Below the pieces are notes generated by a model that saw nothing but the letters and a program-made list of their open reading frames with translations, ran no database searches and was not told where the DNA came from. The position numbers and the translations under genes were made by a program. Shown here in pieces: positions 1 through 13,353 of a stretch of 64,000 bases of DNA. Source of the stretch: Brachionus plicatilis (taxonomy: Eukaryota > Rotifera > Eurotatoria > Ploima > Brachionidae); NCBI GenBank assembly GCA_010279815.1, contig QEOQ01000508.1, positions 6,228,904 through 6,292,903 of the forward strand, in the 5' to 3' direction. Each line of letters starts with the position of its first letter. Positions within the stretch are counted from its first letter, which is position 1.

Positions 1-3000
1 CTAATAAAACAATTTAAGAAATAAGCAATTAAATTTTTGTTAAATTTGAGTTTATGGCTTGGGGCAGTTTAAGTAGCGAAAAAAAACTCAAGGGATTTCT
101 ATTCCGCTAAATTCAATAATTAATGTCCCTGCAAAAAAGATTTTCTTGTTGTTAAATTATTTTAATCAATATAAAAGATGCCTTATCAATAAGCTAAAAA
201 TAAATTGATATCAAAAAATTCAATAGAATATTTTCGGTCTATTCATCTTTTCGATTTTAATGATTTGGATTTTTTTTATTTGAAATTTTTATTAGAAAAC
301 TCTCCATTTGACTCAGGTGAATTATTATTTAAATTATTTAAATTTTTTTTTTATTAATTTCTGGCTAAATAAGACAAAGTCTTTTGAAATGCTTATTTTT
401 AAATAAAGAAAAAAAAACTGCATTTAATGTACAAGTTTTAAGATAGATTTAAATTTTAAATTTTTTTTGCAAATTTATTATTGTATCTCTCAATTGAATT
501 GAGAGCATATTTAATCAAAAATTTATTTTAGATTAATTGAACTATTGGGATGTTCTGGTCTTGTGTTATAAACAAAATTATTTTATTTCTACTCATGATC
601 CGTAAGTATTGATAAATTTTAGTTTTGAGATTAGAAAGCGTCAGATGGACATGATCGATTAATCAATAATCACTAACTGGCACACAGTTTCGATTAAACT
701 CATGATAAATTTATATCGAAAAATATTAATAACTATTTGGTGAAGTTTGGCTTTTATTTTTTTAGTTAATAAATTTCTGCTTATTTACTTTGTCGGATAT
801 TGAAAGTCTAGCTATGATTCGATTTCTAAATTAAATTATCTCACCTATTCTGTTTTATAGCAAGCTTTGATTCAATGCAGTTTGGGCGCAAATTAAATTT
901 TGTTATTTTTATTAAATTTATTTTTGTTCGGTCAAAAATGTTTGATTAAGTGTGACAATGCTTCGAGGATTTGTCTAGTCGAATGAATGAAATATTGATT
1001 TTTAGCTTTCTCTATTCATTAAAAATAAGTTTTAAATTAAACTTTTTTAATATCCCGATAGTATTAGCAGAAGATTAGCTAAAAATCAATCATTCCTTGG
1101 CTAAATAACATCTATCTGTTTTTAATAGAATAAAATTTTTCTAAGTTCTTTTCTTCGAGTTGCATCAAATTTAAATTGAACTTTTTTGTCATCAACAACA
1201 AACAAAATCAATTTATTTTTTTAATGTGGGAATTCTTTTAAATTTTTTGTTACCAGGAAAACATAAAAAAAAGAATCTCTAAATTTTTAAATAAACAATA
1301 GTAAAATGCACAAGTTTAAAACAGTGATGAGTATAGGCTCGTGGGATCAGACTTTGTTATCATTTCTCATAGAGTCCCTCAAGACTCAGTCTGACTGTAA
1401 TCAAAATAGTGTCGATAAACACGAGATCATTTTCACATGTTGCCACACAAATGGTCACTTTCTCAACTCTCTTGGCCATTTATGTTATATAACACTTTTT
1501 TTAAACATGTGATTAAATTTCAAATATTATCTTAAATGAAATAGGGACATTTGTAATGATTTAGCAAATTCTACTAAATCTACTCAAATAACTGCAGTGC
1601 ATGATTTGATTTAATTAAAACAATCAGCATGTTTTTTTAAACAAATTTAGCATTAATAATAGAATTATATAACAAGAATAACATCAACTTAGAAATCGTT
1701 CAAGCAAGTTAAATAAGCTGATAGGGTTGCCACCCGTCGATACTAATTTAAATAAAAATTAGGTACTAGAGTTAAATTAATATGGATTTATTTGCTCGAA
1801 GATGAACGTGACTACCAGTAAGAAGATAATTAAGTTTTAGAGAGTTTAAAATTCAAATTTCGCCAAACAAAGTCAGTTCGGATCGAATGCAATTAATGTG
1901 AAATTCGATCAAGGACTGTCGAATTGCTAATTCATGCAAATAAATGTCTAAATAAATAATTCGGAAGTTTATTTTTTTCTCTCTCTCTCTATCTCTCTTG
2001 CAAAGATTTATAAAACGTCAAAATTTATTTGTACTATCATTTATAATTATCTATTTTAAATAATTTTTTTTAAGCTTTTTTTCTGGGTTTTTTTATCACC
2101 TATAAAGTCAAGCTATTTGTTATTTCTATTTAATTACTTTTTTACTTAAACAGTATTTATGGTCAATTTAAACCAAGCTCTTGAAATTGTTCATCTATGA
2201 CCGGTTGATGAAAATTTACAAAATGAACAATTTTACTTAAACAATTTTTGCAATTTTTTATACTAATTTTCTACTTTTAAAATGATCAGAATTGGCGTTG
2301 AGTGAAAGTAATAATAAAAATAATAGTAATAATATTTACCTTTTTAATCAAGCATTGGAGATAAAATCACCAAGTTTAATTGTTCTTCTTGGAACAATTA
2401 ATTTATAAAATTAAATCTAACTTTTAAGGAAGTATTTATTTATTCAGAAAAAAGCAGTTTAAAATAGCAATAAAAAATCGTTTAGTGCACAATTAAAAGG
2501 ATTAGTAAATTAAAAAAATATCGTTTAATCTCAAGCTTAGTTTTAAAATAAGCGTTGATATTTTTTTTGAAAATAATCAAATTGTTATCATTAGGCTGAA
2601 AAGAAGGAACAAATTCCAAACTACCTCAGTTTATTGCATTAGCTCAATTTAAATTATGTTTCTAAAGGTTGGTTTAGCCTAAAAATCGAATCAATTCAAT
2701 AAGTTTATTTATTTTGTAAATTATTTAATCAATTTGTTCTCTAAATTTTCTAAAGCTATTTTTTTAAGCTAAAAAATAGGGGATCAATATGACTACCTTA
2801 ACATATCCACAAAAAAATGGAAAATTTTCAGCAAAATTTAAAATTTTAGGTGATTTTTTAAAATAAAATTTTTTGAATGACTTTCGAGAATTTAAATTAT
2901 TTTAGAAAAATCATAATTTAATTTAGAACAATTTAATTTAATATTGCCATTGAGACTTAAATAAATAATTAAAAGTTATGCAAGCTATAAGACTCATTTA

Positions 3001-4458
3001 ATGCTTCATTAGGTATTTAGACCGCTCTCGGCTTCAAAATACTTTTCGCCTGTTCTCCAAATTCATTAGTCTTCATACTAGACGCAATGATGACCATCTA
3101 AATCGGGCTGGTAACTGTTTGGTAATTAGCTTCGTGTTCAAATCGTCTCTGATTGTAAACCACTTGACAGTTACGTTAAATTGAGCAAATACCAGTCATA
3201 AAATGCTTTATTTGTTCAAGATCAATAAAAGTAGATAAGGCAATAAATGCTGACCATGATTTAATTGATCTCAACTGACCATAAAAATCCATTTCCAATT
3301 AATTTAACTTTTGACTAAGGTAATTTGGGTTTTTAAAAGAGAAAATAATTTGATTTTAACATAAACATTTTAGAGGAAACTAACTCTAGCGAAGATAAAC
3401 ATTTAGCCAACGGTTTATCTTTCGAATGTTCAATAACAAATTACCAACTGAGAGTGATTTGAAGATAATACAATTTTTGCTTATCTAAGTTCATTTATCA
3501 TTCAAAACAGTTTTCAATTAACAATCTTTTTATTTTTTTTATATTTAAAAAGAATCTAGTAAATTTTAGAATGAAAAAGAAAAAAGAAAGAAGAAAAAAA
3601 TTTCCAAAATTCCAAGACAACGTTAAATGTTTGTTTTGTATTCAGGACAGTTTAAATTTGTTTGAAAACTTGACAAATGAACCAACTTGGCACTTTATTC
3701 CTGGACAAAAGGATGATTAATGATAAATCAAATTAGACAAGATCCAATATGTTTTTTTTTTTTTAGAGTGCTCGGTCAGACTATTCATTCATATTCGATT
3801 CGGTCTCATGAAGTCAATAAAATAATTTTTAATTATTTTTCTAACTAATTCGATTATGAATACAATTAAGTTAAGATAAATAATTTTTTTTAAAAGATAG
3901 ATCTCCAAATCGAATTGAAATCGGTCAACAGCGATTTAATTAATTCAATACAAGAATTTAGTTCTCTTGTTCTGATTTTCTTCTTTTTTTTTTTCTACAA
4001 TTACAAAATAAATTCCAAATTAGTTTTTTCTAGTTTATTGTTGAATTAATTAAAAGAAAATATGTTTTTGGCCATTTCTTAATATTTTTTTAATTTACTC
4101 GACTTAAAATTTTACCAAAGGTTTTTGTTGCTAGCCTAATGACTCCATGATTAATCGAGTAATAGATTCTGACTGACCTGTTTAGGGCGATAATTAGACA
4201 AGACATTTTGAAGTATTGAAAACAACTCGGGGGCTGTCTATTCATACAAAATCTAAAACATAAGGTTATCGATGATTTATTATCTCTAAAATATCAATCA
4301 ATGATACTGATTTAGATTCGTGGCATTTCACAATATTAGATAAAGTGTTGATAATAAAAAAAAATATGCTTTAAAATATAATAATCTCTCTCTTTTTTAA
4401 TATTTAGATTAGTTAAATCGTTAAATAATAATAATAATTCTAGATGCATTAATTAGCA
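1..4458. other. Gene-poor region upstream of teneurin
   Basis: I see no convincing coding exon here. Most of it is A/T-rich with homopolymer runs. A few patches have more mixed composition (about 600-720, 1310-1500, 1720-1920 and 3000-3300). They lack long open frames and could be regulatory DNA or the 5' UTR of the downstream gene. A small hairpin with arms of about 9 bases lies near 2378-2400. No RNA gene was recognised. Confidence 0.5.
1979..1999. repeat. (CT)n microsatellite
   Basis: A short CT-dinucleotide tract, interrupted once by an A, directly follows a T-run. It is the only clear dinucleotide microsatellite in the first 4 kb. Confidence 0.8.
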
Positions 4459-7400
4459 ATGGAAAGAAGCGAATCGTTCAACAATTTAAACCCAAATCAA
4501 AACAACGATAATGGTAGGATTTAGAAGCGTTTTAAATTGCACGATCAATTTACGCAAGATCATGCAAACATGGACCCTTATTAAATTTCGCTACTAATCG
4601 TTTTAAATAGGATTTAACTTTAATAAAATAATTAAACATATGGAATATATTTGCACTTGCATTTATTCTCATGAAAAAAGAAAAAAAAATTGAATATTAA
4701 AATTGGGTAATTTAAGATCGACTCAGTTCTTAAATTGGCCCGAGTAATTTTTTTCATCATCTAAAATTTTTTCCAAACCAAAGGTTCTACGACCTCCAAC
4801 ACTGCCTATAATTTGATATCTTCCATAAACACGAACACCACGCACATTGCCGACTCGACCACAGCATCAGGCTCTTCCTTGACAACATCCACTTCCAACT
4901 CGCCCAATAATGACAACCAGCAGCAGGCTTACATGGACCATTTAGCCCAGTACAACAAAATTCAGAACACGCTTGCGCGTGGCCAATTCATTGATCCAAG
5001 ATATGCCAATACGAGCCAGCTGATCGACAACCAGATGAATATTCTGCCCACTCAGACACAGCTGGCTGGTCAGCCCACCGCTGCATTTCTGGTTCAAACA
5101 CCGAACGGAAGTGCGCTCTTAATTCCGCCATCGAACAATTTTCACACACTGAACTCGTTTTCTCTCAGCAGACAAAACTATTTGACCACCTCGCCTTCGG
5201 TGACCAGTGGTACATTTCGGCCCGAGTCAAACCAGTCTCAAAATGTCTACCAGACTATAGATGCGGAAAAAAATGGCTATTTGTACCCCATAGACGGAGC
5301 TTATGACTCTGGCACCACATTCACAAATACGTGCTCGACCAGAAGCAAATTTAAGAAGAGTTTACAGCATCAGCAGCAGGCGCATTTGGCCAAGCTGCTC
5401 GAAAACTCGCACAACAATGCTCGATCGAACAGCAATGGCTATTTTAGTTCGCCCACCGAGTCCAGTGTGTCTACGCGCAATCGCAGACACTTGAACAACT
5501 CCATTTTGGAACGATTTAAATTTGGTGTTAGCAAAAAGCTGGAAAAAAAATGCTCATGGAAATGTCTGAGCTTTTTGTTTCTAATAGTTATTTTAAATTT
5601 ATTCTTGTTCACTATTTATTTGACCAGTGAGTAAAATTTTATTTAATTTTTTACAATTAAAAAATTTTTTTACAATTAAAAATTTTTTACTATTAAAATT
5701 TTTTTTTCAAATAAAAAAATAGTCATGAAAAAATACAATTTAAATTGGCATCTAAAAAATCAAGATGCCCAGCCAATTCAAATGGCTAAAGCAAAGTCGG
5801 TCAATTTGATGCTGTTCACAAAGATTGGCGACACCATCGAAGACCAAATAGAGCCAAATGAGCTGTTTAACATGCAATTCTATCTGGACACATCCGCCTA
5901 CATTAAATTCAATCTATCCATTTCGCGCAAGTCCCAAATTGGCTTCTACGCTGACAAAGGCACGCCGCCAACATTCACTAAATTCAAAATTTTCGAAACA
6001 TTTAACTCAAATTCAGTGATTTCGAGCCAAAAAAAGTCTCTAATCAACACTGGCTTTGTCCACTATTTGGAACAAGGTCTATGGTACATATCAATTTTGA
6101 ATGATAACAAATATTCGATTAAATTTCGGCTCAGGACCCAGTTTCACTCAAAGCTAATTTCAAATTGTGAAAACAATTGCTTTGGCAAAGGCGAGTGCAT
6201 CAATGGCAAGTGCGAATGCTTTCCGGGCTACACTGGCTCGGACTGTTCGCAAACAAAGTGTCCTGTATTGTGCAATGGTCATGGAAAATATGAAAATGGC
6301 AAATGCAGCTGTGAAACTCAATGGCATGGTGACGAATGTGAAACACCCATTGACCAGTGTCAAGTCAAAGACTGTAACCAAAATGGTGAATGCATGAATG
6401 GTATTTGCATGTGTTACCAGGGCTACACGGGCTCATTTTGCCAGACCAAAGCTTGCAAAGTAGCCGATTGTTCCAATAATGGTGTTTGCGTCGATGGAGA
6501 GTGCAAATGTTTTTCCAATTATTCCGGGTCTGATTGTTCACAAGAAGCCAAACTAAAGACTAATTTGTGCTCGTCAAACGGAATTTTTAACTTGGATACA
6601 AAAAGTTGTGAATGCCATAAAAACTGGAAGGGATCCGACTGCTCTGTTAATCAAAACTGCTTGGACAATGAGTGCTCCAAGTGCAAAAATGGATGGTCGG
6701 GCGTAAATTGTGTGCGTCAAGTTCCGCTATTGTGTGATTCTAGATGCAGTGCTCATGGACTTTGTATAAATGGTTCATGCAGTTGTTCGCCGGGCTATCA
6801 GGGAAGAAATTGTGACATAAATAGCTGTCCGAATGGCTGCAGTTCTCATGGAATATGTGAATCGTTGCCGAGCCACGGCTACCAATGCGTGTGTAATCCA
6901 GGCTGGACTGGTAAAGCCTGTGAGGTGGGAATCGAAATGGTCTGCAATGACGACATTGATAATGATGGAGATGGATTGACTGATTGCATGGACTCGGAAT
7001 GCTGTGTTTTTGACAATTGTAAGCTATCACTGGCTTGCCAGAGTGCGCCTGAGCCCAAAGACCGTCTGTTAAGAAAACAGCCACCAAGTTTGACCGCGAG
7101 CTTTTTTGACAAGATGCGCTTTTTAATCGAAGATTCAAGTGTTCAGTCGTTTGCCTATTCCAACTCGTTTATAGACAGGTATTTAATTTTTTTTTTACTT
7201 GCCAAAATCCCCGTCCCTTTAAGTATGGAAAATTTTATAAATTCTATAAAATTTTCTCTTGTATTTTCTATCACTCTACTTGTGAGCACTTAATTTTCTA
7301 TTTTATTTTATTCACACTATTTAGAATAAATCTGTTCAATAAAAGGTAAAACAAAAATTAATTCACTTTTAGCTCTTTTAATGTTTATGTGTTTAGCTTA

Positions 7401-9930
7401 AATGTCAAAAAATGCTAAATTGTATAAATGTTTAATTTATTTAAAAATTTTAAAAAAAAATTAAAAATTTTATTAGAAATTATTTAAATTTTTTTTGTTG
7501 TTGTAGCCAAGTAAGTGTAATAAGAGGCCAAGTCTTGTTCAAAAATGGTCAGCCTTTGATCGGAGTTAAGGTCACTTCGTACAAAAATCCAATCTACGGA
7601 TACACACTGACCAGAAACAATGGAATGTAAGAAAATTAATTAATATTTTTTTTTTTTAATCTGAGAAAAATTTTCTTTAAAAAAAATAAAATTTAAGATT
7701 TGACATAATGGTAAATGGTGGTGGATCGATACAGCTTGAATTTAGCCGAAATAGATTGAGAACCCAAGTGATTACCATAAATACAGCATGGAATCAATTT
7801 GTGTACATTGAGCCTGTTAAAATGCATTTGAGCGAAGATTTATATGTAGAACAAGACGAACATTTGTGTCTGAGCATGATGCTTGTCTCCAAGCCAATGC
7901 CTCAATTTAGACCAATAGTTCGAACGAGCTGGAAAGAGATACGCAGCTCGTATGAGACAAGTTCGATTATAGTTCCAGACACAGGGGTGATCCGGTCGGA
8001 AATTCAGCTAAATGAACCAAATTTAAAACTAGTGTATTCGAGTAATTTGGTCCAAGGATTCTCTTCCAGTGTTTTCATTCGCTTAACTGGGAGTCAAATT
8101 CCCGATGAGCTTCAAATGGTTCACTTGGAAATAATTGTCGAAGGAGTCCTGCATACGGAAAAGTTTGATGCATATCCAAATTTAAAGTATGAATATTCAT
8201 GGGACAGACGCAACGCTTATGAGCAAAGAGTGTATGGAATGACATCTGCCAAAGTAAAAGTTGGCTACCAATACGAAGACTGTTCAACAATTGATTGGCA
8301 AACACAAATAGTCAAAATAGCCGGCTATGATCTTGGGTCATCTGAAATTGGCAATTGGAATTTGAATGTACATCACAGACTAAACACTCAATTGGGAATT
8401 TTGCACAAAGGAGATGGTTCCACAATTTATCTAAAAGAAATTCAAAAAACCATCGAACATGTGGTCAAACTGGACTCAGAAGGCGTCTATCTTGATATCA
8501 ACAAAGATGGAACGATATTTATCGCAGACTCCAATTTCATTTGGATGCTGAACAGCACAGATCAACCAAGACAAATTTTTACCCACTTCATGAACAAATT
8601 GTTCATGACCAGTGATCCAATTGAAGGATTACTTTACCTAAATAATCCGGGTGAAAAAAAAATAATTTCCGTCAAGTCAATGGATAAATTTGTTGAAGAA
8701 CCAAGGTTTAACTACAGGACAGAGCTAGACGGACTCAAGTATCCCAAAGGCCTCGCTTTTGACAACAACAAAAACTTGTTTTTTATTGATAGCAATTCTG
8801 TTAAAGTGTCGAGAAATGGCGTGGTCAAAGACATAATTGTTGGTGGCCAAAGAGACAGACCGGTTGAGTGCCGAAAATTTTTTGATTTGGACAAAAAATT
8901 TAGTTTGTATTGGCCTACAGTATTGGCCGTAAATCCAATTGACAACTCATTGTACATTCTTGATGACGGAATTGTGTACAAACTTGGTGTGTTTAATACA
9001 CTGGAAGTGATAGCAGGCAGACCATATTTTTGTGCCGAAGATGATCCAAATTTTGTCAAATTACACAATCCAATAGACATGGCATTTAGTCCTGACGGCG
9101 ATTTGTTCATCTTGGAAAATGATGCTACCAATAAAATACATCAAGTCAGATTGGTAAAATCAACTGGTCAAATTCAAGTATACTTTACTAATTTACACAA
9201 CCCGAAAAGCATTCGGGTGCATCAGAATCGTTCAATTTACATCTTGGACAGTTCGAATTTATTTCAAATAAAGAATACAGTGGTCAGAGATGAATACACT
9301 GGAAAGTATACAGTGGTCAGCACCGAGGCAAAAGAAGCATATATTTTCAATCGATTCGGTTTACACTTGAACACGGTAGACTTAAGAAATGGTCAAAGTT
9401 TGTACAATTTTACTTATAATGGAAATGCTCTGTATGGAAAATTGATACAAATAAGTGATCAAAATAGAATATTGGTGAATATAAAGCGGGATTTTCATGG
9501 TCGAGTGGACATGCTGCAGCTATCTGATCAAATATATCAAGTTAAATTGAACAATTTTAACATGATTCGAAGCATGACTCAATCTCAGAATACTATTTTA
9601 CTAAATTATTTGGGAAATAGTGGACTATTGGCGTCGAGAGTTGAGGCCGAGTCCAAAAATTATTATTTTAAATACGAAAAGTCTGGAAAAGTTAAAGAAA
9701 TAGTCGAAAATGTAGGAAGCAAAAATATAACATTGGGTTTTGATTATGATTTAACGGAGCAGGGTCTGATAACAGGTGTGATAAGAGCCAATGGTGGTGT
9801 GGAAACTTGGCTAACTAATTCATCAGGACTTTTTATTTTTGATTCGAATAAGAAAATTTTAGAGTATAAATACGATTTTAATATAAATTATAAGACTGTT
9901 TTATATGACGATTTGATTAGTTTGTTTTGA
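4459..9930 (+). CDS. Teneurin, C-terminally shortened
   Basis: Single-pass type II cell-adhesion receptor of the teneurin (Ten-m/Odz) family. Exons by GT/AG and phase: 4459-4513, 4784-5626, 5723-7178, 7507-7626, 7698-9930, giving 1568 residues. The start ATG at 4459 opens a short first exon whose phase joins exon 2 exactly. The order is: Ser/Asn/Gln-rich intracellular domain; one membrane helix near residues 279-298 at the end of exon 2; a jelly-roll-like spacer; eight EGF-like repeats (about 445-700); the family motif [15 protein letters not shown]; an Ig-like TTR segment spanning exons 3-5 (G-x-FD...GG); and an NHL propeller (about 1060-1350). EGF2 and EGF5 each have an odd cysteine number, the known dimer-forming pattern. 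Family members usually run to about 2500-2800 residues with a YD-repeat shell and a terminal domain; here a stop falls at the start of the YD region. Identity is certain; whether this is a working short form or a truncated gene is not. Confidence 0.93.
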
Positions 9931-10695
9931 ATGACAAACGGGTTCTAAAGGATCCCGGAGCCGCTTTTTTTAAATTAGTGTTTATTACCAAAGTATTGTT
10001 GTATATTACGGATAAAAATGAGAATTTAAGATAATTTTTTTTTTTGACAAAAATTTGTAAATTTTTATTACCAATAATTTTTATGTTGTTTTTTAAATAA
10101 TTTCAATTAATTTTATGAATAAAAATTATATCTGAATAAAAAAAATATTTTTTTCTTATGGAATGAAACTAATAGAGAAGAAGAAAATAATTTAACTCAA
10201 GTCAAGTCTTTGGTTATGTTTCTTTTGAAAATAAAATGTAATTTAAGTCCTATTTGGTAATTTTAGGTAATGGAGATAAAAAATGAAATAAAGAAGTTTG
10301 AAGTTCATCTCTTGGTAACACGGCGCTGATGAATAGTTAAAAGAAAATTCATTCAATATTATATAAAATTATTAAAAAATCAAACTTTCAAATTCATTCC
10401 CTTAAAATTCATTTAAACTTGTTTCAAACCTTGCTTCACCTATTTAATTTAAAAGATTTCTTAAAATTGAAAACTATGAAAATTGCTTTTTCTGTAAAAA
10501 TTTTAATAAATAAAAAAGATGAATTTTATCCGTAATGAATCAAACCTGCAATTTGAAAAACCAAATTCAATTAAATATTAATTATAAAAAATTAAAATTA
10601 TATTGAGAAATGAATGCAATTTTATTTTTAGAATAGAGGATTTAATTATTTTTAAGTCCACGCAAATGCAAATACAAAAAATTATTTCATTGAAA
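9931..10695. other. Intergenic, no teneurin continuation found
   Basis: After the teneurin stop there is a short mixed-composition patch (9931-9975), then A/T-rich sequence with AATAAA-like hexamers near 10117 and 10135. No frame here continues the YD repeats. The next coding sequence is unrelated. Confidence 0.6.
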
Positions 10696-11780
10696 ATGTC
10701 TACTAATTGTGTAAAAATTTTTTCCCAAATTTATGAAGAACATGAGAGACTTGGTCATCAATCATTTTCTTTCAACAAAATGGCTGAAGAATTGGTCAAG
10801 TCTACACCAGTAAAAAAGATCAACAAAGACTTTTTGCCATATGATCATGAAGATTTATCGGTGTTTGTGTTACTGAGTAAAGATTGCATAATTAGAAACC
10901 TATGCTTGAATTCAAGTTTTCAAAAACATGCTGAATTTGGTATAAAATTCTTAAAAAATTTGTACAACTTTTTAAATCAAACGATAGCTTCAGAACAGTC
11001 TCTTGCTCAATCCATCTTTTTAATTCATAATTCAAAGGTTGATTTCCAAACAAATCACAAGTTCATTTATGATGTATTAGAAAAATTTTCATCGATTAAA
11101 ATCAGTTCTTTAGTTGAACAATATCCGATTGTGTTTGACGAGCTGAAATCTTTATTTGGTAAAATAGTTTCCAATTCGTTTGTTCAGCAAACAGTCAATG
11201 CTTTAATTGATGAGTTGGCTAAAAGTGAGAAAAAATAATTTGGACTTTGATTATGAGAATCTAAATTTGAAATTCATTGACAGCGAATATGGCACACTTT
11301 ATGGTTATGCAGGAAAGAACTCAATTTATGTCAATACAAAACCCTTTATAAAAATATTAACTCGAAAAAATTTAGAAACTTTTAGCTATGATCAAAAATT
11401 AACTACAATCAAGCTAACATTTGTTTGTGTAATTGTCCACGAAATCGCACATGTGGTCTTAAGATACAGGCTAAATGATATGAACAAGTCAAGTCCTTTT
11501 TTAAAGACACAGCAACGCTGATGAAGGTGTTTTGAATAACATAGCTGAATGTGGCTTGGCGTGTGAAAAGAAGTTCTTTAAAGAAGCAATCGATTGGGTT
11601 GTATCAATGCGGAATCAAAATTTAAATTTTGGATATCTAAACCAATTACTGAAGGATATTGAACAGGGACGAACATTTGATTTTGACACTTCAAAGACCA
11701 AATTTGTTACTTTTGATGAGACTCAACTTGTAAGAATGGCTTGTTATTTTAGACCCAAAAAAGAGATTTTTTATTATTAA
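10696..11780 (+). pseudogene. HEXXH putative metallopeptidase, two frameshifts
   Basis: This is a paralogue of the minus-strand gene at 19002-20054, readable along its whole length but in three successive frames. The frame changes near 11225-11235, at an A-run, and again near 11500-11525. Neither site has room for an intron. I chose the ATG at 10696 because it aligns with the paralogue's start. The middle segment contains VHEIAHVVLRYRLND, a zinc-type HEXXH motif. The following EGVLNNIAECG...CEKKFF segment matches NINEAGVNSEEKLFG in the paralogue and may supply the downstream Glu ligand of gluzincins. The family is not one I can name. Either this is a decaying copy that still keeps its HEXXH, or the assembly has two single-base errors. 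There is no signal peptide or membrane segment, so the product would be cytosolic. Confidence 0.7.
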
Positions 11781-12858
11781 ATTGTCAATTTTTTAATAAA
11801 TGAAAATAAAAATTTATTTCGGTAAATATAATTTTTATATGATGCACAATTGAAAAAGGTAACACCTCAAATAAATTTGATCATTTCTTTCGTTAGATCT
11901 CTTATAATAACCTCTAAAACAAAAGTGATAAAACTAAAAATCTTTTTCAATCAAAACTTAGATCTTTTGAAAACAAAGATTGCTAAGAGTGTTTATTTAA
12001 TTAAATAGATAATATCAATTATTATGTAAGAAATATTTTTTTTTATTTAATCTTAAAATATTCAATTTGGTAAGGATTGTGGAATTTTCCTTTTTAATCA
12101 ATTTTAATATTAGCTTATTTCCGTATTTAATATTTAATATGTAGGGGGTATAAAATATAATCATTATTTCAAAATAATTCTCAGTGAGAATTTTAAAATA
12201 AAGAAAAAGCTGATTTATTTTATTTCTTAAATAGTTTAGGCTTTAATTACACTTTTTTATATCGCTGATTTTTTTTTTAACAAAGGAATGTATTTAATTT
12301 AGAAAATCTTTAAATATGATGCTGCTTTTTTTTTTTAGTAATTTCATTAAAATATGAATTTATAATCAAAAATCCTTTTGATAAAATTTAATAATAATTA
12401 ATTTAAATTAACACTTGCTTAAACATAAAAGCAAATAAGTAATAAATTAATTTGTTATGAGTTTGCCCCTTATTTTCTCTATTAAATTAATCAAAAAAAA
12501 TGGATTTAAAGACAATCTGATACTTTATATCAATAAATTCATTAGCTAGAAACTTCATTTATTTTTGATTAAGTCTATATTCAGCATTTAAAATAATTAA
12601 AAAGTGAAAAATATTTGAATAATAAATAAACTAAACATAGAAAATTTTTTAAAATAAAATCTGAGGAAAATAAAATTTTACACTATATTCATTTAAATTT
12701 TTTAAATTCATGACGGAAAGAAAAAGAATAAATTCTCTAAGAATAAATAGAAAGAAAATATTAAATTTTTTTAAATTTTATTAAATTAATGACTTAGGTT
12801 ATAAGAAGTCTTTTTTGTTCATCTGAATAGAAAAAAAAAATAAAATCTAAATGGAAAT
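11781..12858. other. Intergenic, AT-rich
   Basis: An AATAAA lies at about 11794, just downstream of the frameshifted gene. The rest is A/T-rich with no open frames or clear repeats. It contains the 3' flank of the minus-strand cyclophilin gene. Confidence 0.5.
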
Positions 12859-13353
12859 TTATAATTGACCACAGTCAGCAACTACAATTTTCTTGGTGGT
12901 TTTGCCAGATTGTGAACCATATGATTCGACTTTCTTGACAACATCCATACCTTCAATTACTCGGCCGAAAACAACATGCTTACCATCTAACCATGGGCAT
13001 GGGACAGTGGTCAAGAAAAATTGACTTCCGTTGGTGTTTGGACCAGCGTTGGCCATAGACAACAAACCTGGGGTGGTGTGTTTGAGTTTAAAGTTTTCAT
13101 CCTCAAATTTGTTACCGTAGATTGATTTGCCTCCAGTGCCATTGTGGTTGGTAAAGTCACCTCCTTGACACATAAAGTTTGGAATAACTCTGTGGAAACA
13201 GCTATTTTTGAAGCCGAATCCTTTCTCACCAGTGCACAAAGCTCTGAAGTTTTCAGAGGTCTTTGGCACAACATCGGCCTGCAATTCCATGATGATACGA
13301 CCCAATGGTTGACCATCGGCAGTTAAGTCGAAAAAACATTTTGGGTTAGCCAT
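12859..13353 (-). CDS. Cyclophilin A, peptidyl-prolyl cis-trans isomerase
   Basis: Cytosolic cyclophilin of 164 residues, the normal length for cyclophilin A, encoded in one exon. It catalyses cis-trans isomerisation of prolyl bonds and is the family's cyclosporin-binding chaperone. The catalytic segment [15 protein letters not shown] holds the key Arg, Phe, Met and Gln. The later pieces GSQFFLTT and [11 protein letters not shown] hold the remaining pocket residues, including the Trp. I start it at [10 protein letters not shown], where family members begin. The open frame extends 16 residues upstream to 13401, but that extension is not conserved and is a poor targeting signal, so I treat it as 5' UTR. 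The segment [15 protein letters not shown] is the standard animal CypA form. It lies about 1.45 kb from the divergently transcribed RPL3. Confidence 0.96.
   Translation of the reverse strand: MANPKCFFDLTADGQPLGRIIMELQADVVPKTSENFRALCTGEKGFGFKNSCFHRVIPNFMCQGGDFTNHNGTGGKSIYGNKFEDENFKLKHTTPGLLSMANAGPNTNGSQFFLTTVPCPWLDGKHVVFGRVIEGMDVVKKVESYGSQSGKTTKKIVVADCGQL

Noticed and set aside
1306..1512. 68-codon open frame upstream of teneurin
   Set aside because: No recognisable domain, no splice context and no paralogue; likely chance in a mixed-composition patch.
9775..9930. Alternative splice donor allowing teneurin to continue downstream
   Set aside because: A GGTGTGATA near 9775 could be a donor, but no downstream YD-coding exon is seen in the window.
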